A stretch of DNA of 43,572 nucleotides from Clostridia bacterium (GTDB lineage: Bacteria; Bacillota; Clostridia; Oscillospirales; CAG-272), in the NCBI GenBank assembly GCA_017456625.1, contig JAFTJB010000041.1:1-43572 (forward strand), read 5' to 3'. Positions 5,986 through 13,032 of the stretch are shown here, piece by piece (position 1 is the stretch's first letter; every line of letters starts with the position of its first letter). A program made the position numbers and the translations under genes. The notes under the pieces were generated by a model, which had not been told where the DNA came from, searched no databases, and was given only the letters and a program-made list of their open reading frames with translations.

Positions 5986-7832
5986 TGGCAAAGAACAGCA
6001 AAACACAGCAGATCACCGTTGCCGACATCGTTGCGAAGCGTAAGCAGCGTTGGGCGGAGCGGCATGATCTGGACTATGACCGCGAGCTGATCCGCGCCTC
6101 GGCGGAGAAGATCCTCTCAACGCCGTCTCTGCGTGCCGAGATCGAGGAACGACCGTATCTCTTGATTGAGTGCTGCTTCTACATCGTTGACAAAAAGCGC
6201 GAGACTGTGCCGTTCTTCTTTAACGAAGTACAAACGGACTTTCTTCGACAGCTTGAGGAGCGGGGAACGCGCAAGCCTTATTTCATTCTGAAGGGACGAC
6301 AGCAGGGCTTTACCTCGCTGATCACGGCGATCCAGCTCTCCTTCTCGATCGTGCGAAAGAACTTCGCAGGCATGACGATCGCGGACAAGTCGAGCAACTC
6401 GCAAGCGATCTTCAACGATAAGGCTCGAACTGTTCACGCGCGCCTCCCGGACATTCTCAAACCGCGGGAAAAATTTAACTCCCGAAACGAGATCTTCTTT
6501 GACAAGCTCAATTCCTCTTGGCGTATCGATACGGCGACCGAGCACGTTGCACGTTCGCGTACGCTCAACTTCGTGCATTTTTCCGAGGCGGCTTTCTATC
6601 AATGCTCGCTCTCGGATTTGCAGGCGGCGATCGGCCCCGCGATCACGGACGGCGCGATCCAGGTCTACGAGACCACCGCAAACGGGTTCAACGAAGCGAA
6701 GGACCTCTGGGACAGTGGCTCCTGCCACAATCTGTTCTATCCTTGGTGGCTCACGTCGGAGTATCGTTCGACCGAGTACGAATACCTCGAGAAGAAGGAT
6801 GCTTGGCTTACCGAGCGGTGCCGCGTGCTTGAGGAGCTGGGACTTGACCGCGAGCAGATTACGTGGTATTGCAAGACCTACCACGGATATATTGACAAGT
6901 CGAAGATCCGCCAGGAGTTTCCCTGCACGCCCGAGGAGGCGTTCGTTGCGAGCGGCGAATGTGTCTTTGATAAGGAGATCCTTGCCAACCGCTTGGCATC
7001 CTTGCCTCGCGAAAACGCGCTGAAGGTGGGCTATTTTGAATACAAAAAAGAGTGTCTCCCGATCTACCATGACGGGGTGCAGGTGGACGTAGAGTGGAAG
7101 ATCCGCGATATTCAGTGGCAAGATGCCGCCGACGGATATATCGCGATCCACGAGGAACCACGGGTCAAGCGCGACCGATGGGGCGAGATCACGCATAAGG
7201 CGCCTTACGTGATCGGAGGCGACACGGCAGGCAGCGGCGAGGATTATTTTACGGCAAAGGTGATCTGCAACCTCGACGGTCACACGGTTGCAACGCTCCG
7301 CCGTCAACGAATAGACGAGGACCTTTATGCCGAGCAGATCTACTGTCTCGGTATGTACTATCGCGAGGCGATGATCGGCATCGAGATCAACTATTCACGC
7401 CAGCCAATGCGCGTTCTGCAGCAGAAATATCGCTATCCGAACCTGTTCTTACGTAAGACGGTGCACGGCATGGCGGATCGCCCCGAGATGGAATACGGCT
7501 TCTTGACGAATTCCTCTACCAAGCCGATCATTATTGCGGATCTTGTGGAGCTGATGCGCGACGATCCTTTGATCGAGTGTGATCGCGAGACGCTCCGTGA
7601 GATGCTGACCTTTGTCAAGAAGGACAACGGACGGCAGGAGGCGATCGACGGCGCGCACGACGACCTTGTGATGGCGTTGGCGATCGGGCACTTTGTATCC
7701 AAGTCACACACGCACACGTGGATCGAGGCGGGGCAGAGCGACGATGACTTTATCGAGCGCAATTTTGGCACCGGGCACTTCTTGCAACGCAGCACCGGCG
7801 CCGCGGAATATATGTCATGGGATGATTTTTGA
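5985..7832 (+). CDS. terL: Large terminase subunit
   Basis: A 615-residue packaging ATPase and nuclease. The phosphate-binding loop KGRQQGFTS is at about 103-111. A Walker B-like strand LNFVHFSEAAF is at about 194-204, with Glu 201 in the catalytic place. In the RNase H-like nuclease half, IGGDTAGSGED has its Asp at about 413, and GAHDDLVMALAIG has Asp 559-560. These are the usual parts of the Terminase_6 superfamily, and the length is normal. It pumps DNA into the procapsid and cuts the concatemer. After it come 187 bases with two strong hairpins and no gene, which is unusual inside a packaging operon. Confidence 0.95.
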   Translation: MAKNSKTQQITVADIVAKRKQRWAERHDLDYDRELIRASAEKILSTPSLRAEIEERPYLLIECCFYIVDKKRETVPFFFNEVQTDFLRQLEERGTRKPYFILKGRQQGFTSLITAIQLSFSIVRKNFAGMTIADKSSNSQAIFNDKARTVHARLPDILKPREKFNSRNEIFFDKLNSSWRIDTATEHVARSRTLNFVHFSEAAFYQCSLSDLQAAIGPAITDGAIQVYETTANGFNEAKDLWDSGSCHNLFYPWWLTSEYRSTEYEYLEKKDAWLTERCRVLEELGLDREQITWYCKTYHGYIDKSKIRQEFPCTPEEAFVASGECVFDKEILANRLASLPRENALKVGYFEYKKECLPIYHDGVQVDVEWKIRDIQWQDAADGYIAIHEEPRVKRDRWGEITHKAPYVIGGDTAGSGEDYFTAKVICNLDGHTVATLRRQRIDEDLYAEQIYCLGMYYREAMIGIEINYSRQPMRVLQQKYRYPNLFLRKTVHGMADRPEMEYGFLTNSSTKPIIIADLVELMRDDPLIECDRETLREMLTFVKKDNGRQEAIDGAHDDLVMALAIGHFVSKSHTHTWIEAGQSDDDFIERNFGTGHFLQRSTGAAEYMSWDDF

Positions 7833-7855
7833 GGGGCGCGGGGACGCGGTTTTTC

Positions 7856-7881
7856 GTGGACCTTTTTGAAAAAAGGTCCAC
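7856..7881 (+). repeat. Hairpin of a host-style interspersed repeat
   Basis: GTGGACCTTTTT (7856-7867) faces its complement at 7870-7881, with two bases between, and CACCCCAAAAACTTT follows. From memory, palindromes of this style are scattered through intergenic regions of gut Clostridia, so this may be a mobile hairpin element that entered the phage. It may also act as a weak terminator after terL. Confidence 0.6.
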
Positions 7882-7958
7882 ACCCCAAAAACTTTACCAA
7901 AAGAGGATTTAGGACAGATTTTTTCTGTACGAGAGCGATCCGACAGGCGCTCCCGCAC

Positions 7959-7988
7959 AGTTTTCAGGGGCCACCAACCCTGAAAACT
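7959..7988 (+). repeat. Second hairpin in the terL-portal gap
   Basis: An 11-base perfect stem, AGTTTTCAGGG at 7959-7969 with CCCTGAAAACT at 7978-7988, has an eight-base loop. There is no T run, so it is not a standard terminator. A shorter stem, GAGCG at 7933-7937 with CGCTC at 7948-7952, lies just before it. RNA processing or mRNA stability is possible. Confidence 0.65.
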
Positions 7989-8019
7989 CCATGAAGTAAC
8001 ATTTGCAAAGGAGAGAGAC

Positions 8020-8202
8020 ATGAATTATATCAAAAAGCTTTGGCAGAACCGCCTGCGGGCGCGTGTTGATTGCGCGGAGAAGAAGCTTGCAAGGCTTGAA
8101 GCGGAGATCCATGCCCTGCGTGGGACGGTCGATCCCGACCGTCCCACGCAGGCGCAGATCGTGAACGAGTGGTTCAACGGAAAGGAGGGCGCGGATGTCT
8201 GA
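8020..8202 (+). CDS. Small coiled protein between terL and portal
   Basis: A 60-residue protein after an AAAGGAGAGAG ribosome binding site. It is basic and helical at first (LWQNRLRARVDCAEKKLARL), then has LRGTVDPDRPTQAQIVNEWF. It overlaps the portal start by eight bases. The codons for LRGTVDPDRPTQ form a perfect 17-base inverted repeat, so this part of the gene is also constrained as RNA or DNA. The function is unknown; tight coupling suggests a role with the portal. Confidence 0.7.
   Translation: MNYIKKLWQNRLRARVDCAEKKLARLEAEIHALRGTVDPDRPTQAQIVNEWFNGKEGADV
8115..8152 (+). repeat. Perfect 17-bp inverted repeat inside a gene
   Basis: CCTGCGTGGGACGGTCG at 8115-8131 is exactly complementary to 8136-8152, leaving a four-base loop (ATCC). 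The stem is GC-rich and ends 42 bases before the portal start codon. No T run follows. It could slow ribosomes or polymerase, be an RNase III site, or bind a protein as DNA. Confidence 0.93.
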
Positions 8203-10144
8203 TACTGTACAAGAGCAGGAGAAAACAACGCTCTGGGAGGACTACGAGAACGGTCTTGCTTACCAGGCGACCTGCGGGCTCTCTCGGAATCTGCCGCAGT
8301 TTGTCAGATTTTTTGAGGGCAAGCAGTGGGCGAAGTCGACCAAGCTGACCGCCAACATGCCGCGCCCCGTGATCAACATGATCAAGATGATCTGCCGCAA
8401 CAAGAAGAGCGCGATCCTCTCCAAGCCCACGCGGATCAAGTATCAAGGCGAGGATCCGCGCCGCAACGTGGAAAAATTCAACGATTTTGCCGCGTATATC
8501 CAGAAGGAATACGGCCAGGAGTCGCTTGACCGTGCGGCTGTGGGTGACGGTGTCAATAAGGGCACCTACATCTACCACTACTATTGGGACAGCGAGGCGC
8601 GCGGCAGAAATGCCTACCGAGAAGGCGCCTTGCGCGGCGAGATCATTGATCCCTTGTCCATCTTCTTTGCCAATCCGAGAGAACGGGACGAGCAGAAACA
8701 GAAATGGATCCTCATTGCATCTCGCGAGGACGTGGAAAGCGTGCGCGCTAAGTGCGACAAGAGTGTGGACAAGGATATGATCGTCTCGGACGAGAGCGAC
8801 GACAAATACGGCACCAAGGAGCAGGAGGGCAATAAGCTCGTTACCGTTCTGACTCGTTACTTCCGCCGAAACGGTGAGGTCTACTTTGAGAAGGCGACCA
8901 AGAGTGTCATCATCAACGAGGCTCGGCCGTTGGCTCCCGACGTGGAGGCGGCACGTGCAGAGCTGGAGGATGCGCCCAACAACTCGCTTCCCGACAGTGG
9001 CGAGCATGAGAGTCTGATCCCCGGGCGGGTTCGTGCGCCTCTCTATCCCATTGTTGTGGGCAACTACGAGCCGCGAGAGGGCTCGATCTACGGTATTGGA
9101 GAGGTTGAGGGGCTCATCCCCAACCAAAAGGCGGTCAATCAAACGCTGGGCATGTTCCTGCTCAACGTGCAGCAGATCGCGTGGGGCAAGTACATCGCAC
9201 TCCCCAACGCGCTCCTGGGACAGGTGATCACCGACGAGCCGGGGCAGGTCCTCACCGATCATACCGGTACCGGAAACGGTATCAAGAAGATGACCGAGCA
9301 GCCGATCCAATCCCAGCCCCTGCAGCTCATTGATACCATGGTTCAGCTCACGCGTGCCATGTCGGGCGCGAACGAGGTCATGAGCGGAGAGGTCCTTGGC
9401 GCGAATATGTCGGGAGCGGCAATCGCACAGCTCCAATCGCAGGCGCAGCAGCCCATTGAGGATCTGATCACCGCCTTCCATCTCGTCAAGGAGAAGCAGG
9501 GCAAGGTCCTGGCGCAGTTCTTCAAGCTCTTTTACGTCGGCAAGGAATACACCTACAAGACCGAGGAGATCCGTACGGACGATATGGGCGCGCCTATTAT
9601 TGGAGGCGACGGGCTTCCGATGAAGCGCGAGGTGGAGGCAACGGGCATCTTTAACAGCTCGGAATACACCGACGTGGACTTTGAGGTGGTCGTTGAGATC
9701 GTGCGCGGGACCAAATCGAGCGTTGCGGGCGACATCAACGTGCTGGATCTGCTTCTTGCCAAGGGACAGATCTCGCTCAAAACCTACATCAACGCCTATC
9801 CGGATGACGCGCTTTCCAACAAATCCGAGCTTCTCAAGGGAATTGAGGAGGACGAGCAGGGGCAGCTCGCACAGCTCACACAGCAGGTCGAGCAGCTCAC
9901 ACAGCAGCTGGAGTCGGCAATGCAGGCGAACAAGGAGATGGAGGCGACGAATGCGCGCATCATTCCCTTGATCAATGAGAACAAGCAGCTTCGTACCTAC
10001 CTCGCCCAGCTCTACACCGAGGCAAGGACGCGGATCTCGCAGGCAAATCAGCGCAACCGTCAGACCGAGTCGGATGCGACGCATCTGGCAATGGCACTTG
10101 CCCAAAAGGAAGGTAACGTACAGGCACCGCCTGTTGTTATATAA
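8195..10144 (+). CDS. Portal protein
   Basis: A 649-residue protein between the terminase and scaffold genes. The N-terminal FVRFFEGKQW segment followed by NMPRPVINMIKMICRNKKSA is typical of portals of short-tailed phages. The middle contains a conserved-looking NQTLGMFLLNVQQIAWGKYI region. The C-terminus is a Gln-rich coiled coil (LAQLTQQVEQLTQQLESAM). Twelve copies would form the ring through which DNA enters and leaves the head. Assignment rests on size, order and these motifs. Its stop is at 10142-10144, where a four-copy tandem repeat begins. Confidence 0.88.
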   Translation: MSDTVQEQEKTTLWEDYENGLAYQATCGLSRNLPQFVRFFEGKQWAKSTKLTANMPRPVINMIKMICRNKKSAILSKPTRIKYQGEDPRRNVEKFNDFAAYIQKEYGQESLDRAAVGDGVNKGTYIYHYYWDSEARGRNAYREGALRGEIIDPLSIFFANPRERDEQKQKWILIASREDVESVRAKCDKSVDKDMIVSDESDDKYGTKEQEGNKLVTVLTRYFRRNGEVYFEKATKSVIINEARPLAPDVEAARAELEDAPNNSLPDSGEHESLIPGRVRAPLYPIVVGNYEPREGSIYGIGEVEGLIPNQKAVNQTLGMFLLNVQQIAWGKYIALPNALLGQVITDEPGQVLTDHTGTGNGIKKMTEQPIQSQPLQLIDTMVQLTRAMSGANEVMSGEVLGANMSGAAIAQLQSQAQQPIEDLITAFHLVKEKQGKVLAQFFKLFYVGKEYTYKTEEIRTDDMGAPIIGGDGLPMKREVEATGIFNSSEYTDVDFEVVVEIVRGTKSSVAGDINVLDLLLAKGQISLKTYINAYPDDALSNKSELLKGIEEDEQGQLAQLTQQVEQLTQQLESAMQANKEMEATNARIIPLINENKQLRTYLAQLYTEARTRISQANQRNRQTESDATHLAMALAQKEGNVQAPPVVI

Positions 10145-10262
10145 AATTTACGCAGGCAACGCGGAAAAATCCAAAATTTACGCAGGCAACGCGGAAAAAT
10201 CCAAAATCTACGCAGGCAACGCGGAAAAATCCAAAATTTACGCAGGCAACGCGGAAAAATCC
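10143..10262 (+). repeat. Four tandem copies of a 30-bp unit
   Basis: Units start at 10143, 10173, 10203 and 10233. The third differs by one base (AAAATCTACG in place of AAAATTTACG). Each contains GCAGGCAACGCGGAAAAATC. The array starts in the portal stop codon and ends immediately before the AAGGAGG site of the scaffold gene. In one frame each unit would read KIYAGNAEKS, but there is no start signal for that frame. There are no spacers, so it is not a CRISPR array. Confidence 0.97.
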
Positions 10263-10273
10263 AAGGAGGATCT

Positions 10274-11074
10274 ATGGAGATCGAAAATCAGACCGCGCAA
10301 ACAACCGTGGAGGACACGGAGGTCGGTACGGACGCGGGTACCGCCACACAGAACCAAGAGCAGATCAACGATACCGACTTTGAGTCGGGCACCGACGCGG
10401 GGGCGCATGCGCAGGCACCAGCCGCAGAAGGGGACAAGCCGACGCAGAAGGACGTGAAAAGCTCTGAAAATGCACAGAGACGTCGCGAGGCGGAGCAGCA
10501 GAAGGCGATCCGTGAGGCGCGTGTGCAGGCTACCATTGAAGCATTGAAGGGAATCAACCCCTACACGGAGAAGCCCATGAAGGATTCTGACGACGTGGAG
10601 GAGTTCCTTGCAATGCGCGAGATCGAGAAGCGAGGCGGGGATCCCGTCGGTGACTTCTCGGAATACCACAAGAACCGCGAACGCGACCGCCGAGCGCAGG
10701 AGCAGAAAGCGGAGGAGGATCGGGAGTGGTTCCAAAACGACCGTGAGGCGTTTATCAAGGCGCATCCCGACGTCAATTTTGAGGAGCTGATACGTGACGA
10801 GCATTTTGCGTTGTTCGTTGAGGGTAAGCTCGGCAAAAGACCGCTTTCCGAGCTGTATGAGTCGTATCAAGGATACGGCGCGGAGCACGAGAAGCGGGCA
10901 CGTGAGAGGGCGGCGCAGACACTTGCCAACGCCAAAGCCTCTCCCGGATCTCTCACCGGTGCGGGCAGTGCCGAAAACGTCTTCTTTACAAGGGAGCAGG
11001 TCAGGGCAATGTCGCGGGAGGAGATTCACAAAAACTACGACAAGATCATGGCAAGCATGAAAAAATGGAAATAA
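10274..11074 (+). CDS. Scaffolding protein
   Basis: A 266-residue, highly charged and largely helical protein lying between portal and major capsid genes. The N-terminus is acidic and low-complexity (residues 1-65). The middle is rich in Glu, Arg and Lys coiled segments (NRERDRRAQEQKAEEDREWF). The C-terminus ends in basic MASMKKWK after a REQVRAMSREEIHKNYDKI helix, as expected for a scaffold that contacts the coat protein. The AAGGAGG site abuts the tandem repeat. It would direct procapsid assembly and then leave the head. The call comes from composition and order. Confidence 0.8.
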   Translation: MEIENQTAQTTVEDTEVGTDAGTATQNQEQINDTDFESGTDAGAHAQAPAAEGDKPTQKDVKSSENAQRRREAEQQKAIREARVQATIEALKGINPYTEKPMKDSDDVEEFLAMREIEKRGGDPVGDFSEYHKNRERDRRAQEQKAEEDREWFQNDREAFIKAHPDVNFEELIRDEHFALFVEGKLGKRPLSELYESYQGYGAEHEKRARERAAQTLANAKASPGSLTGAGSAENVFFTREQVRAMSREEIHKNYDKIMASMKKWK

Positions 11075-11121
11075 GCGGGGCATCGCTCCGCAACCTATCA
11101 AAACAGGAGGATTTTTAAAAT

Positions 11122-11985
11122 ATGTCTTATGCAAATTTTATCCCCGCACTCTGGAATGAGGGGATTAACAGAGATCTCCAGAGACATTGTGTCTTTGTAG
11201 AGGACTGCAACCGTACTTACGAGGGCAGTGTAAAAAAACTGGGTGAATCGGTCACGATCTTGGGTGTTGGCAAGCCCACCATTCATAAAATTGCCAAGAA
11301 TGCACGCGGCAGGCTCAACGATGCGGAGGTTGTCGAGGATACCTCGGTCATCATGTATATCAACCAGATGGATTATTTCCGTTACACGGTTGATGATATC
11401 GATAAGAGACAGGCCGTTGAGGGGTTGAAGGGTGCGCTCGAAGCAGAGACCAGTGAGGCGCTTGCATGCTCTGTGGATACGTACGTGGCTTCCTTTGCGG
11501 TGGATGAAAGTGTTACCAGGCTCTACGGCGATGCTCCCGTGAAGGTCGTTGCGGACAGAAACGATGCCACGGGCGTCTACGTTCTCGACATTCTGGATCT
11601 TGCAATTCAGCGACTCTACGAGAACGACGTCAATGATAACGCCAAGATTGTCGTAACGGTTTCTCCTCGTTTCTACACGCTCTTCAAGCGCGCATACACC
11701 GTACTCGATACCGATAATTCCGGTGAGCTGAAGAACGGCAAGGTCGGCATGTACGGCAACGTAATCGTCAAGAGATCCAACTCTGTACATAAGACCGACA
11801 ACGGCACGGTGGATAACATGATGATCCGTACCCAGCGTGCAATCGCGTTTGCACAGCCCGAAACCTTCACCGAGGCGCAGAGAGCGAAGGATTCGTTTGC
11901 GGATGAGGTTCGCGGATATATCCTGTATGACGCCAAGGTCGTTCGTCCCAAAGAGATCATCAACATCAACGTCAAGTACGCATAA
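11122..11985 (+). CDS. Major capsid protein
   Basis: A 287-residue protein with a strong AGGAGG site directly after the scaffold gene. The start MSYANFIPALWNEGINRDLQ and the central strands and helices fit an HK97-fold coat protein of the P22-coat-like kind seen in podoviruses. The end (GYILYDAKVVRPKEIININV) is a typical final strand. The assignment is from order, length and overall pattern; no single diagnostic motif is present. Confidence 0.82.
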   Translation: MSYANFIPALWNEGINRDLQRHCVFVEDCNRTYEGSVKKLGESVTILGVGKPTIHKIAKNARGRLNDAEVVEDTSVIMYINQMDYFRYTVDDIDKRQAVEGLKGALEAETSEALACSVDTYVASFAVDESVTRLYGDAPVKVVADRNDATGVYVLDILDLAIQRLYENDVNDNAKIVVTVSPRFYTLFKRAYTVLDTDNSGELKNGKVGMYGNVIVKRSNSVHKTDNGTVDNMMIRTQRAIAFAQPETFTEAQRAKDSFADEVRGYILYDAKVVRPKEIININVKYA

Positions 11986-11999
11986 GGAGGTATGAGAAC

Positions 12000-12326
12000 A
12001 TGATCGAAGTAACCATGAGAAACCGTGTTGCAACCCCTGCACTCTCCGCGCTGACCGCTTCTACGCCCACCGCAATCGAGTGGAGCGAGAATGATCAAAA
12101 GATGATCCTGGTCATCAACAATGCCGGCAGTGCCGCTACCACGCTCACCGTCAAGGCGGGCAACGGCATCCAGGGCGTGAACGATTCCGTCCTTACCGTT
12201 CCCAAGGGCATCTCCCTCGTCAAGCTCGAGAGCGGACGCTTTAAGAACGTGACGGGCGAGAACAAGGGCAAGATCGTCGTTGTTGCGGCGGCTGCGCTCT
12301 CCGTTGGCGTTTGCGCAATGGTATAA
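12000..12326 (+). CDS. Capsid decoration-like protein
   Basis: A 108-residue protein directly after the coat protein, with an AAGGAGG site at its proper distance. The sequence is rich in Val, Thr and Ala strands (MILVINNAGSAATTLTVKAG) and ends in a hydrophobic run (IVVVAAAALSVGVCAMV). Its position and beta-rich content suggest a head decoration or stabilising protein on the outside of the capsid. This is an inference; no family is certain. An intrinsic terminator follows at once. Confidence 0.6.
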   Translation: MIEVTMRNRVATPALSALTASTPTAIEWSENDQKMILVINNAGSAATTLTVKAGNGIQGVNDSVLTVPKGISLVKLESGRFKNVTGENKGKIVVVAAAALSVGVCAMV

Positions 12327-12340
12327 AATCAAAAAAACGA

Positions 12341-12374
12341 AGGCGCCTGCCCGCATGTGGGTAGGTGCCTTTTT
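12341..12374 (+). terminator. Intrinsic terminator within the virion operon
   Basis: AGGCGCCTGCCC at 12341-12352 pairs with GGGTAGGTGCCT at 12359-12370 (two G-T pairs), with a six-base loop, a T run after it and seven A before it. It separates capsid genes from tail genes and probably lets only part of the transcripts through. Confidence 0.88.
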
Positions 12375-12393
12375 GAAAAAGGAGATGTTTTTT

Positions 12394-13032
12394 ATGAAAC
12401 TTGGAGACATCAAAATCGAGGCGCTCAAGCTGATGTTCGTCAGCGAAGAGACCGAATTTCACGCGGATATCCTGGAGGAGCTTATGCTCGATGAGGAATA
12501 TCGCATCTATCTTGCCAATATGCCCGGTGCGATCAACCGCTGCTTTGCCGCGATCGAGGAGAAGCGGATCCTGCCGAGCCGTTGCTACGCGCCCGATCTG
12601 AATGAGGGCGTGGAGAGCGGCTTGCATTGGCGTTTTGATCTTGGAAGGATCCCGCAGTTCGGCAAGCTCGACCGCGTTGTGCGCGAGAGCGAGTACGGCG
12701 GATATGATCCCTCCTGCTCCTATCAGCGCGAGGAAACGGTGCTCGTCCTGCCGCGGTTGGCTTCCTATGAGCACTATAAGATCCTTTACAAGCCGCAGAT
12801 CCCGCGCATCACGCTCGGTACCGACAACAACACCGAGCTCGAGATCCCCGAGAATATCGCGGTGCATATTCCGCTCTATATCAAGGGCGACCTCTACCGC
12901 GATGACGAGCCCGGAGAAGCAGCAGAGGCGCGCAATTGGTTTGAGGCGGCAATGAACGAGCTGGCACGCGGCGCGGACACGGCGGGACATCAGACCTCGG
13001 TGCGCTCGATCTACTCTATGGAGGTGGACTGA
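12394..13032 (+). CDS. Head-tail connector (adaptor) protein
   Basis: A 212-residue protein with start ATG 12394 after AAGGAGATG. It opens with a helical, acidic part (KLGDIKIEALKLMF, then LDEEYRIYLANMPGAINRCF). It then has strand-rich segments (YEHYKILYKPQIPRITLG, NIAVHIPLYIKGDLY) and ends in a helix (ARNWFEAAMNELA). Position after the capsid genes and directly before the nozzle-like protein fits the podovirus adaptor that binds the portal ring (T7 gp11 or P22 gp4 in role). It overlaps the next start by one base. Confidence 0.68.
   Translation: MKLGDIKIEALKLMFVSEETEFHADILEELMLDEEYRIYLANMPGAINRCFAAIEEKRILPSRCYAPDLNEGVESGLHWRFDLGRIPQFGKLDRVVRESEYGGYDPSCSYQREETVLVLPRLASYEHYKILYKPQIPRITLGTDNNTELEIPENIAVHIPLYIKGDLYRDDEPGEAAEARNWFEAAMNELARGADTAGHQTSVRSIYSMEVD

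Noticed and set aside
8174..10105. A 643-residue ORF on the - strand opposite the portal gene
   Set aside because: It mirrors the portal gene, is rich in His, Leu and Arg as antisense readings of GC-rich genes are, and would be the only - strand gene in the phage block.
10143..10262. Possible CRISPR array
   Set aside because: The four units are directly adjacent with no spacers, and no cas genes lie nearby.
9975..10457. An ORF that reads the 30-bp repeat as KIYAGNAEKS four times
   Set aside because: It starts inside the portal gene and ends inside the scaffold gene in another frame, without a start signal. The repeat is better seen as non-coding.
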